Source: Baffinella frigidus (taxonomy: Eukaryota > Cryptophyceae > Cryptomonadales > Baffinellaceae). Taken from it: DNA of 10,198 nucleotides. The notes under the pieces are model-generated. The model searched no databases. It saw nothing but the letters and a program-made list of their open reading frames with translations, and had not been told where the DNA came from. A program made the position numbers and the translations under genes. The DNA lies in the NCBI GenBank assembly GCA_026770585.1, contig MU646306.1:283785-293982 (forward strand). The letters are read 5' to 3'. Positions 1-5,058 of the stretch are shown here, in pieces (positions within the stretch are counted from its first letter, which is position 1; every line of letters begins with the position of its first letter).

Positions 1-150
1 ATGGATGTATTAGAGGGTTCAGGCTACAGGATGGATGTATTAGAGGGTCCAGGCTACAGGATGGATGTATTAGAGGGTCCAGGCTACAGGATGGACGGAC
101 TCTACCTGCGGAGTAGAGCCCGCGTTCACCAGATTGGTGCGCCCAAATAG
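1..150 (+). repeat. 30-bp tandem repeat in an open frame at window edge
   Basis: Three head-to-tail 30-bp units occupy 1-90, with one T/C difference, followed by a partial fourth beginning ATGGACGGA. Because 30 is a multiple of three, the array is open in frame 1 and reads a decapeptide repeat, MDVLEGSGYR then MDVLEGPGYR twice. It continues MDGLYLRSRARVHQIGAPK to a TAG at 148-150. The array runs off the left edge, so its true length is unknown. It could be the 3' end of a repeat-containing gene or a plain minisatellite that happens to be open. Nothing recognisable follows the repeats, so coding status is unsupported. Confidence 0.75.
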
Positions 151-174
151 ACGAGACGGAGCTGGACGATGCCT

Positions 175-320
175 ATCCACCAACCCTCACGGGAGGACCA
201 AATGTTCGATAATATATTTCATGTTTACCCCGACAGACCCCCGGATTTAGGGGGTCTGTTGGGGCAAATCTTCGGATACAAAATCGATATCATTTGGTCC
301 TCGAGTGAGGGTTGGTGGAT
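175..320. mobile_element. Foldback (MITE-like) element, ends ATCCACCAACCCTCAC
   Basis: The outer 16 bases at 175-190 are perfectly inverted at 305-320. After a two-base mismatch both arms continue GAGGACCAAATG. A further inner pairing of CCCCGACAGACCCCC (left) with its near-complement around 250-265 means most of the 146 bp can fold into one hairpin. No open frame is present. The flanking bases do not show a convincing target duplication. A nonautonomous inverted-repeat element is the simplest reading; no other copy is seen in the window. Confidence 0.7.
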
Positions 321-446
321 GTTGGAACGCAAGTGATGCTGAGAGAGGAAGCTTGGTTGAACTCAGGCATTTAATGGTCAAATCAATGACACATTCGACA
401 AAAATGAGCCCCGCAGAAGGCGCATAACCTCATCCCCCCTTTTCAG

Positions 447-488
447 GTTCTCCCTCTCTACATCGTCACGCTGGACTGGGAGCTCTGA
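447..488 (+). other. Candidate terminal exon (plus strand)
   Basis: A pyrimidine-rich stretch (CATCCCCCCTTTTCAG, ending at 446) looks like a 3' splice site. It is followed by 13 sense codons, VLPLYIVTLDWEL, and a TGA at 486-488. The peptide is protein-like, but at this length it could arise by chance. No matching upstream exon or donor was identified, so this is only a candidate last exon. Confidence 0.2.
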
Positions 489-490
489 AG

Positions 491-549
491 TTGACGCGGT
501 CTTAAGTTGACGCGGTCTTAAGTTGACACGGTCTTAAGTTGACGAGGTC
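491..549 (+). repeat. 16-bp tandem repeat
   Basis: Three and two-thirds copies of TTGACGCGGTCTTAAG lie at 491-506, 507-522 and 523-538, with one G-to-A change in the third copy and a partial unit at 539-549. It directly abuts the left end of the family A foldback at 551. Unit length is not a multiple of three and no gene covers it. Confidence 0.9.
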
Positions 550-550
550 G

Positions 551-678
551 CTGCAAGGGTACTTCGCTCATGCAAAAAACGCCGCCCTCTTAGGACCACC
601 ATAGGGCCCCAGGCAGATAGATGCCTACTGTAGGGTCCTAGGGGAAGGCGGTTTCTGAAGAGCGAGGTTCCCTTGTAC
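551..678 (+). mobile_element. Family A palindromic element, copy A1
   Basis: This is an inverted-repeat element with the family A layout: degraded outer arm (GGGTACTTCGCTCATGC), a C-rich stretch, the core TAGGACCACCATAGGGCCCC, then TACTGTAGGGTCCTAGGGG, and the right arm ending GAGCGAGGTTCCCTTGTAC. The left arm is more diverged than the right. Its right terminus TGTACA (674-679) is also the left terminus of the next copy. No coding capacity; nonautonomous. Confidence 0.75.
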
Positions 679-798
679 AGGGGTGCCTCGCTCATAAGAA
701 ACCGTCCCCCCCTAGGACTCTACAGTAGGCCTAGGCCTAGGGTCCTACGGTGGTCCTAGGGGGTGGGTGGTTCCTGATGAGCGAGTTATCCCTGTAGG
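675..798 (+). mobile_element. Family A palindromic element, copy A2
   Basis: A near-complete copy beginning GTACAGGGGTGCCTCGCTCA and ending with its inverted form, GAGCGAGTTATCCCTGTA. The core CCTAGGACTCTACAGTAGGC is followed by GGGTCCTACGGTGGTCCTAG. It shares the terminal GTAC with copy A1, so the two elements are joined end to end without any spacer. That junction suggests insertion of one copy into the terminal GTAC of the other, or a tandem amplification. Confidence 0.8.
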
Positions 799-856
799 TG
801 TCCGCCTATGGTGGGAGTTGAAAGAACCTAAAGGACCCAAAAAAGGGCCTCACCCA

Positions 857-914
857 GATGCCTACTGAGGATCCCAGGGGAAGGCGGTTTCCTAAGAGCG
901 AGGCACCCCTGTAC
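857..914 (+). mobile_element. Family A element, left-truncated copy A3
   Basis: Only the right half is present: GATGCCTACTGAGGATCCCA, then AAGGCGGTTTCCTAAGAGCG, then AGGCACCCCTGTAC ending at 914. The left arm is missing; the sequence before 857 is unrelated. A pyrimidine-rich GTGTGTTCTTTCAG follows the terminus directly. Confidence 0.65.
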
Positions 915-928
915 GTGTGTTCTTTCAG

Positions 929-964
929 GATGCGTGGCAGCTTCATTACAACCGAGTGAAATAA
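929..964 (+). other. Candidate terminal exon next to an A element
   Basis: GTGTGTTCTTTCAG (915-928) resembles a 3' splice site and starts right after the GTAC terminus of copy A3. It is followed by DAWQLHYNRVK and a TAA at 962-964. The peptide is short, so chance cannot be excluded. If real, a transposable element lies immediately upstream of the acceptor. Confidence 0.18.
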
Positions 965-1395
965 CCAGGTTATTTAAAACCACACCGCTGCACACCACGC
1001 CAGATTCTTGGAAGGGGTTGCCAAAAGTCAATTTCCCTGCAAGGAATAAGGGGGAATTTGCTTACTTTTGGGATGGTTCGGTGTCAAACAGGACGCTCAG
1101 AAAGAACCGAAGCCCCTCGAAGAGAGATTGATAATTTATTGCCAAACGACCAGCGTCAGCGCCGCACATGCTCGACGCATTGTGCCACATACTGTACCCC
1201 GTGTCGGCCGCTCATACTGTCAAGCTCGCTCTTCGACGTCGTCACGCCGAGCTACAGTGAGAGGAGGCCAGGCTCGAGCTCTGTCGAGCATGCAGCCCTC
1301 GACAGTAGCTTGGCAGGCTCGAAGAACCTCAAGGACCTAAAGGATCTGAATTTGAGAAAACGGCCACCGACCGACCCTCGAGCACGGGTGTTCTT
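965..1395. other. Unassigned stretch without a supported gene
   Basis: Overlapping frames up to 113 codons run through this stretch, but none shows a recognisable domain or a protein-like composition. A small hairpin (CTGTCGAG at 1281-1288 against CTCGACAG at 1298-1305) is present. The motif AACCTCAAGGACCTAA at 1326-1341 recurs at 4475-4490 and in weaker form near 826. I see nothing else. Confidence 0.5.
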
Positions 1396-1398
1396 GTA

Positions 1399-1416
1399 GC
1401 CGAGGTACCCCTGTAC
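1399..1416 (+). mobile_element. Family A terminal fragment (A4)
   Basis: GCCGAGGTACCCCTGTAC matches the right terminal arm of family A with one insertion. No core is present to the left, so this is a solo terminal fragment. Confidence 0.5.
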
Positions 1417-1504
1417 ATGAGGGTAGACCAAGGGTAGATGGATGGTGTTTGCATAGCCCGGTTATCCCAGTACAGATAGGGGCACTTACCGCCCCGACGG
1501 GGCC

Positions 1505-1610
1505 GTACAGGGGTACCTCGCTCATAAGAAACTGCCTTCCCCTAGGACCCTACAGTAGGACTATGCCTACGGCCCTATGGTGGTCCTTTGGTGGTCCTAG
1601 GGGGGGGGTT
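1505..1610 (+). mobile_element. Family A element, right-truncated copy A5
   Basis: The copy starts GTACAGGGGTACCTCGCTCA and passes through the core CCTAGGACCCTACAGTAGGA. It then reaches TATGGTGGTCCTTTGGTGGT, where GTGGTCCT is duplicated, and a run of G. The inverted right arm is missing; unrelated CACGTCTGTA intervenes before the next copy starts at 1621. Confidence 0.75.
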
Positions 1611-1620
1611 CACGTCTGTA

Positions 1621-1732
1621 TTACAGGGGTGCCTCGCTCATAAGAAACCGCATCCCCCTAGGACCCTACAGTAGGCTATCCCTAGGGTCCTAGGGGGGGG
1701 GGCGGTTTCTTATGAGCGAGGTACCCCTGTAC
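1621..1732 (+). mobile_element. Family A element, complete copy A6
   Basis: This is the cleanest copy, about 112 bp. It begins TTACAGGGGTGCCTCGCTCA and ends TATGAGCGAGGTACCCCTGT followed by AC. The arms are almost perfect inverted repeats and the centre, CTACAGTAGGC to CCTAGGGTCCTAGGGG, is also palindromic, so the whole element can fold into one hairpin. Read as protein, its right arm gives MSEVPLY and its left arm RGASLIRN. Such peptides in predicted proteins would therefore be element-derived. Confidence 0.85.
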
Positions 1733-1997
1733 ACTCGCAGGCCCTTGTACTCGCCAGATCTGACGCCATCAACAGTGGCGGGACAACATGTAGAGACAGT
1801 GACGGTATCACGAGTGGTGGGATGCCCGTGTTTATTACACTCTCACTCACACGCCGTTGTACTCGCCGAACTGGGTCGCAGCGATCAATGCGTGCACCCA
1901 CGGCACTAGCGGCTCCTGCCATAGGCGGCGCAGAGGGTCGGGGTGTCAGTGTCGGGGTTCGGGGTGTATTGAGACCGTGCATATTCAGGGCACGGGG
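1733..1997. other. Unassigned stretch without a supported gene
   Basis: Open frames here are up to 90 codons long, but each of them starts or ends inside family A terminal sequence or has repetitive composition. No RNA gene, repeat array or foldback was recognised. Confidence 0.45.
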
Positions 1998-2080
1998 AAG
2001 GTTTCGGGCTTAGGGCTTGGCGCATGGAGAGGGTTTCGGGCTTTGGGCTTCGGGCTTCGGGCTTAGGGTTTAGGGTTTGG
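1998..2080 (+). repeat. Degenerate telomere-like tract 1
   Basis: Heptamer-spaced variants of TTTAGGG: GTTTCGGGCTTAGGGC early in the tract, GGGCTTCGGGCTTCGGGC in the middle, and TTTAGGGTTTAGGG near the end. The G-rich strand is the plus strand. The variants TTTCGGG and CTTCGGG are interspersed rather than clustered, as expected for decayed interstitial telomeric DNA. Confidence 0.75.
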
Positions 2081-2139
2081 AGTTCACAACCGGTTCCTGC
2101 CAGACAGAGAGGATCAGGCGTGTGAGGGTTGCTTGCAGT

Positions 2140-2300
2140 TAATAGGGTAACGGCCTGAAAATGGGGTAGTTAGGCCTACGGCATTGCCTAGGACCTCCTA
2201 CCGTAGGCCGAGACGTTTTGGTCCTAGGATCCCTCGGCCTACGGTAGGAGGTCCTAATGCCGTATGCCTAACTACCCCATTTGCAGGCCGTTAGCCTATG
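2140..2300 (+). mobile_element. Family B foldback element, copy B1
   Basis: The terminal TAACGGCCTG (2148-2157) is perfectly inverted as CAGGCCGTTA (2283-2292). Inside, AAATGGGGTAGTTAGGC is mirrored by GCCTAACTACCCCATTT, and CGGCATTGCCTAGGACCTCC by its near-complement. The centre, ACCGTAGGCCGAG to CTCGGCCTACGGT, is again inverted. The flanks AATAGGG and GCCTATG extend the symmetry. Copy B2 at 9404-9567 has the same outer ends but different bases next to them. No coding content. Confidence 0.85.
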
Positions 2301-2341
2301 AAAGTCGTTCGGGAGCGGCGCGTCGGGACCAGGGCGGGGAT

Positions 2342-2429
2342 AACAGGCCCTTCAGCCTTGAGTTGAGTGATACAATAGTCTATGAGCCTCAAGGTGGGGC
2401 CCGCCTCAAAAACGTGAGCTACTTGAGGG
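2342..2429 (-). repeat. 88-bp dispersed repeat P, inverted copy
   Basis: These 88 bp are the reverse complement of 3992-4079 with 6 mismatches. Read on the minus strand both copies are open and contain the peptide LRLIDYCITQLKA. Differences between the copies fall mostly at codon positions that change the amino acid (H/R, F/S, T/S, E/K), so the repeat does not look like protein under purifying selection. Confidence 0.85.
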
Positions 2430-2518
2430 TATGGGGGGGGCAGAAGGTTTCTGGTATGGGGAGGGTGCACCCAAGGCACGGTTGGCTCCTTTCAGCGGCG
2501 GCAAAGAGGGTTAGGGTG

Positions 2519-2756
2519 TAGGGTTTCGGGTTTAGGGTATGGCAGGGTTTAGGGATTAGGGTTCAGAGTATGGGGAGGGTTTTGGGTACGGGGGGGGTTT
2601 CAGGCTGAAGGACTCGGGTCTGGGGAGGGTTCTGGGTTCAGGGTTTCGGATGTGGGGAGGGTTTCGGGTGTGGGGAGGGATTTGGGTTTCGGGTTTCGGG
2701 TTTCGGGTTTCGGGTTCAGAGTTCAGGGTTTAGGGTTTAGGGTTCAGGGTTTCGTG
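2519..2756 (+). repeat. Degenerate telomere-like tract 2, with a TTTCGGG array
   Basis: Mixture of TTTAGGG, TTCAGGG and TTTCGGG units. A clean homogeneous run of four TTTCGGG units occupies 2687-2714. A second period is superimposed: a 'GTGGGGAGGGTTT'-like word appears near 2571, 2622, 2652 and 2670. On the minus strand this tract would be the 5' part of an intron following the exon-like island at 2764-2820. Confidence 0.8.
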
Positions 2757-2763
2757 TATGCAC

Positions 2764-2820
2764 CGTGAAGTCGAAGCCGAGGTAGAGGATGCGGCCCTCG
2801 CCCGAGGGGATCGAGAAGAC
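2764..2820 (-). CDS. Exon-like island (beta), 19 codons
   Basis: On the minus strand, CATCAG| precedes a 57-nt segment that reads VFSIPSGEGRILYLGFDFT in phase 0. It ends at |GTGCATACACG, and CCCTGAACCCTAAACCC follows. Codons are GC-rich at third positions (ATC, CTC, TAC, GGC, TTC, GAC), unlike the telomere-like DNA on both sides. The GEGRILYLGFDF pattern resembles a beta-strand seen in ThuA or glutamine-amidotransferase-like folds, but this is a weak recollection and not an assignment. A decayed paralogue, VFSTPSG preceded by CACCAG|, lies at 3117-3137. Confidence 0.35.
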
Positions 2821-2853
2821 CTGATGTTCAGGGTTTGGGGATTGGGTTTGTGG

Positions 2854-2958
2854 TATCCCTGAAGTGGCCATGCCGACAAATTTGAGGGCCAAGCAGTCCT
2901 GGGCAGGTCCTAGGGCCCTACGGTAGGGCGTAGGAGCCTACTGGCCACTCAAGGGGTA
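2854..2958 (+). mobile_element. Family C element, copy C1
   Basis: A 105-bp inverted-repeat element beginning TATCCCTGAAGTGGCC and ending GGCCACTCAAGGGGTA. The core GGTCCTAGGGCCCTACGGTA is itself palindromic. It sits inside telomere-like DNA, with TTTGTGGT before it and GGTTTAGGGTTTAGG after it. Its outer left third (ATGCCGACAAATTTGAGGGC) is shared with C2 but not with C3 or C4. Confidence 0.8.
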
Positions 2959-3015
2959 GGTTTAGGGTTTAGGTAGCAGAAGGAACCCCCCAAGTGGTCC
3001 CATTATGGTTCAGGG

Positions 3016-3108
3016 TATCCCTTAAGTGGCCATGCCGACAAATTTGAGGGCCAAGCGGTCCTAGGCAGGTCCTAGGGCCCTACGGTAGGGCGTATGAGCC
3101 TACTCGCT
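3016..3108 (+). mobile_element. Family C element, right-truncated copy C2
   Basis: Very close to C1: TATCCCTTAAGTGGCCATGC, then the shared core and GGGCGTATGAGCCTACTCGC. The right terminal CCACTTAAGGGATA is missing, and the sequence continues into a decayed duplicate of the exon-like island found upstream of C1. C1 and C2 therefore belong to a local segmental duplication. Confidence 0.8.
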
Positions 3109-3116
3109 CTTCTTGA

Positions 3117-3137
3117 TCCCGACGGGGTCGAGAAGAC
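3117..3137 (-). pseudogene. Decayed copy of the beta exon-like island
   Basis: On the minus strand CACCAG| is followed by VFSTPSG, matching VFSIPSG at 2800-2820. The reading then diverges (SRRAS) and runs into the truncated end of element C2. The flanking telomere-like words match too: 2821-2850 and 3138-3170 share TTGGGGATTGG. This supports duplication of the island together with its flank. Confidence 0.35.
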
Positions 3138-3145
3138 CTGGTGTT

Positions 3146-3317
3146 GAGGGTTTGGGGATTGGTTGTTGGTTTGGGGGTTTGGTTTTGGGGTTTAGTTTGA
3201 GGTTTAGGGTTTAGGGTTTAGGGCTTAGGGCTTGAGGTTTAGGGTTTGGGGTTTAGGGTACCACGGAGACGTTGGTTGAGGGTTTGGGGGTTGGGTTTCA
3301 GGGTTTAGGGTTTGAGG
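3146..3317 (+). repeat. Degenerate telomere-like tract 3
   Basis: Drifted TTTGGGG and TTTAGGG units with a short clean run near 3202-3224. It is interrupted at 3257-3275 by GGTACCACGGAGACGTTGG. On the minus strand that interruption reads NVSVV, then a GTACCCTAAACCC sequence, matching the end of the alpha exon-like island (EDVSV|GTACC) at 4519. Confidence 0.75.
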
Positions 3318-3361
3318 TCCCCCCAAGGAGATGGCTCGATCGTTAGCCTGAATTTGATCAC
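3318..3361 (+). repeat. Repeat R, partial copy R1
   Basis: CCCCCCAAGGAGATGGCTCG and CGTTAGCCTGAATTTGATCA match the first 44 or so bases of copies R2 and R3. The copy is cut off exactly where family C element C3 begins. The preceding GGGTTTAGGGTTTGAG is also shared with the flank of R2. Confidence 0.8.
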
Positions 3362-3466
3362 TATCCCTCAAGTGGCGAGTATGCTCATACGCCCTACCGT
3401 AGGGCCCTAGGACCTGCCTAGGACCTCTTGGGGGTCACATTCGACCCCCTCGCCACTTAAGGGATA
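3362..3466 (-). mobile_element. Family C element, complete copy C3 (inverted)
   Basis: This is a complete 105-bp copy. TATCCCTCAAGTGGCGAG at the left is matched by CTCGCCACTTAAGGGATA at the right, an 18-bp terminal inverted repeat with one mismatch. It lies in the opposite orientation to C1, C2 and C4. An inner inverted pair, GGGGGTCACATTCGACCCCC, sits near one end. It interrupts repeat R and is followed by telomere-like GGGTTTAGGGTTTG. Confidence 0.85.
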
Positions 3467-3484
3467 GGGTTTAGGGTTTGAGCC

Positions 3485-3556
3485 CCCCCGAAGGAGATGG
3501 CTCGACCGTTAGCCTCGATTCGATCACTCTATGCTGGCCGTGAGAGTTACAAACCT
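3485..3556 (+). repeat. 72-bp repeat R, copy R2
   Basis: Identical to 3653-3724 except for one C/T change. The two copies start 168 bp (56 codons) apart, so a frame opening at 3497 repeats the peptide ASIRSLYAGRESYKP in register. The sequence after R2 (3577-3625) is a diverged relative of the foldback arm after R3, so the duplication unit is larger than 72 bp. Confidence 0.85.
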
Positions 3557-3630
3557 TGGTGCCGGCCTCTGATGACAACCACCTGGGCAGCGTTCAAATT
3601 GAGGCTGGAGCATGCGCCATTTTCGTTGTG

Positions 3631-3654
3631 GGAACGTGTGAATTCGCATGTTCC
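3631..3654. repeat. 24-bp near-perfect palindrome centred on GAATTC
   Basis: GGAACGTG and CATGTTCC flank TGAATTCG. Only two mismatched pairs interrupt dyad symmetry. It separates the R2 unit from R3. Confidence 0.7.
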
Positions 3655-3724
3655 CCCGAAGGAGATGGCTCGATCGTTAGCCTCGATTCGATCACTCTAT
3701 GCTGGCCGTGAGAGTTACAAACCT
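3653..3724 (+). repeat. 72-bp repeat R, copy R3
   Basis: Second full-length copy of repeat R, differing from R2 at one position. It runs directly into the large foldback that starts near 3726. The 106-codon frame spanning R2 and R3 has no other supporting signal and is not called as a gene. Confidence 0.85.
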
Positions 3725-3725
3725 G

Positions 3726-3898
3726 CCACTAGCCCTTGGAGGTGGCTCAAATTGTGGTCTGGAACAAAAATGCCAAACGTTGATTTTGTACCAAGATTGC
3801 GACTTCTTAAGTTGTAGACACCCCAGATCTGGGGTGTCTACAGGGTAAAATGGCTCCAACTCCAGACCACAATTTGAGCCACCACCCAGGGCTGGTGG
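3726..3898. mobile_element. Foldback with a perfect 28-bp palindrome at its centre
   Basis: The outer arms are GGTGGCTCAAATTGTGGTCT plus GGA (3741-3763), perfectly inverted at 3860-3882. Weaker pairing extends outward through CCACTAGCCC and GGGCTGGTGG. The centre, 3814-3841, is an exact dyad: GTAGACACCCCAGA and its complement with no spacer. The interior is asymmetric, with about 50 nt on the left and 18 nt on the right of the central palindrome. A diverged single arm occurs at 3577-3625. No target duplication is clear. Confidence 0.8.
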
Positions 3899-3991
3899 TG
3901 GGTGCCAACCTCCGAGGACCAAAGTGGTCAAACTGGCCATAGTGGTCAAATATCAACTGGTCAGCCACCTGCCCAGCGTTGGGATAACTAC

Positions 3992-4117
3992 CCCTCAAGT
4001 AGCTCGCGTTTCTGAGGCGGGCCCATCCTTAAGGCTCATAGACTATTGTATCACTCAACTCAAGGCTAAAGGGCCTGTTTTAGGACCTGTATTGAGAGTA
4101 ATAAAGAAGAAGAAGAA
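3992..4117 (+). repeat. 88-bp repeat P plus adjoining repeat D
   Basis: Positions 3992-4079 are the direct-orientation copy of repeat P (93% identical to the complement of 2342-2429). They continue into TAGGACCTGTATTGAGAGTA and ATAAAGAAGAAG, which is the reverse complement of the paired repeat D at the window end (10094-10198). P and D therefore form a composite of which only part is present at each other site. Family C element C4 begins inside the D purine run. Confidence 0.8.
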
Positions 4118-4213
4118 GTGGCGAGGGGGTCGAAACTGACCCCCGACAGGGGTCCTAGGCAGGTCCTAGGGCCCTACGGTAGAGCGTACGCACCTACTCG
4201 CCACTTAAGGGAC
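4116..4213 (+). mobile_element. Family C element, copy C4
   Basis: AAGTGGCGAGGGGGTCGAAA at the left and TACTCGCCACTTAAGGGACA at the right form the terminal inverted repeat. The outermost TATCCCT of the left end has been replaced by repeat D purines. The core GGTCCTAGGCAGGTCCTAGG is followed by GCCCTACGGTAGAGCGTA. It matches the reverse complement of C3 more closely than C1 or C2. Confidence 0.8.
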
Positions 4214-4333
4214 AAGGGTCGGGACTTGAGGGTTAGGGTGTGGGGTGTGGAAAACCCCGGAGACGTCGCCCGCCTCATAGGGAGATTCATAGGGTTTAGG
4301 GTAGGAGATTTTTGGGGGGTGGGGTGGAGGGTA

Positions 4334-4372
4334 CAGAGACGCCTCGTAGTAGGAGATTGCCTCGCTCGTACG
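4334..4372 (-). pseudogene. Diverged copy of the alpha exon-like island
   Basis: On the minus strand this reads SEAISYYEASLYP, matching SEAISYYEAEDVSV of the island at 4519-4590. Further 3', near 4250-4275, the same reading continues GDVSGVFHTPHPNP, comparable to EDVSVVPNTPNFKP. The underlying nucleotides at 4341-4372 and 4531-4562 are nearly identical, so part of the similarity is simply recent duplication. Confidence 0.35.
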
Positions 4373-4403
4373 GTGTATGCGCCTACTCGCCACTTACAGG
4401 ATA
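4366..4403 (+). mobile_element. Family C right-end fragment (C5)
   Basis: CGTACGGTGTATGCGCCTAC then TCGCCACTTACAGGATA matches the right quarter of C4. The left part and core are absent. Confidence 0.5.
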
Positions 4404-4518
4404 GGGGTCATGCTTTCTCTGCAGATCCTTTCCACAGAAGGGCGTGTCGTTGGGGCTATGTTGGGAGCATTCAAAACCTCAAGGACCTAACGGGCTTGAA
4501 GTTTGGTGTGTTGGGTAC

Positions 4519-4590
4519 CACGGAGACGTCCTCTGCTTCGTAGTAGGAGATTGCCTCGCTCGGGAGGGACGAGATCTTCACGCCGTGCAC
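4519..4590 (-). CDS. Exon-like island (alpha), 24 codons
   Basis: On the minus strand, CTCGCGCAG| is followed by exactly 72 nt that read VHGVKISSLP and then SEAISYYEAEDVSV in phase 0. The segment ends at |GTACCCAACAC. Without splicing the frame would continue 15 more codons to a TGA at 4471-4473. A truncated paralogue (VRDVKIAS after GCGCAG|) starts at 4946, an internal paralogue (SEAISYYEA) lies at 4334-4372, and an end-only paralogue (NVSVV|GTACCCTAAACCC) at 3257-3275. No family was recognised. An amphipathic, Tyr- and Glu-rich peptide can be seen but no catalytic motif. Confidence 0.35.
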
Positions 4591-4600
4591 CTGCGCGAGG

Positions 4601-4693
4601 TCAGGATTCAAGAGTCAGAGAACGGGACGAATAGCACTCGTGCGAAGGCCTGTGATTCACCGGCCCCCATAATCCCCGCTGCACGCCCTGCAC
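4601..4693 (-). CDS. Exon-like island starting VQGV, ending at a stop
   Basis: On the minus strand, CGCCTCCCACAG| looks like a 3' splice site. After it, 30 sense codons read VQGVQRGLWGPVNHRP and then SHECYSSRSLTLES, ending in a TGA at 4601-4603. The start VQGV resembles VHGV of the neighbouring alpha island, whose acceptor CAG|GTGCA lies only 11 bases downstream of the stop. The AAACCCG before the acceptor is telomere-like. It may be a terminal exon or a decayed alpha duplicate. Confidence 0.25.
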   Translation of the reverse strand: MQGVQRGLWGPVNHRPSHECYSSRSLTLES

Positions 4694-4704
4694 CTGTGGG
4701 AGGC

Positions 4705-4917
4705 GGGTTTAGGTTTCGGGTTTAGGGTTTAGGAATGTTTAGGGGTTAGGGGGGGTTAGGATTTGGGGTTCAGGGAGCAGGGTGTAGGGTGTAGGGTTTA
4801 GGGGTTTGAGGGTTGGGTTTAGGGTTTAAGGTTCATTGGGGGGTTTAGGGTTTAAGGTTCATTGGGTTTAGGGTTTAAGGTTCACTGAGGTTCATTGGGT
4901 TTAGGGTTTAAGGTTGA
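4705..4917 (+). repeat. Degenerate telomere-like tract 4 with higher-order unit
   Basis: TTTAGGG-derived DNA in which a larger unit, TTTAGGGTTTAAGGTTCATT plus GGG, has been amplified. Units start at 4818, 4844, 4867 (with a duplicated TTCAYTGRG) and 4899. The plus strand is the G-rich strand. The homogeneity of the higher-order unit indicates amplification after the heptamers had already drifted. Confidence 0.8.
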
Positions 4918-4924
4918 TTGGGCG

Positions 4925-4946
4925 AGGCTATTTTCACGTCGCGCAC
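4925..4946 (-). pseudogene. Truncated copy of the alpha exon-like island
   Basis: On the minus strand GGCGCAG| is followed by VRDVKIAS, matching VHGVKISS at the start of the alpha island. Similarity ends at telomere-like tract 4. Confidence 0.35.
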
Positions 4947-5058
4947 CTGCGCCAGGCGTGTGGTGAGAGGCTCAGGGTTCAGGTGTGCATCATGTCGGGT
5001 GCAGTGTGCTGGTTTCAGGGGTTAAGGGAAAACCCGAAAACCACCCTCTGTGGGGCTG

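Noticed and set aside
1326-1351. Leucine-rich-repeat-like peptide NLKDLKDLNLR, and QNLKDLTGLKFG at 4468-4503
   Set aside because: Too short, and it stems from a dispersed AACCTCAAGGACCT word without any further repeat or conserved spacing.
2291-2479. A conserved protein containing LRLIDYCITQLKA
   Set aside because: Only two copies of an 88-bp repeat carry it, and the differences between them are mostly amino-acid changing.
4118-4543. 141-codon plus-strand frame starting MARGSKLTPDRG
   Set aside because: It begins inside family C element C4 and opposes the better-supported minus-strand exon-like islands; composition is not protein-like.
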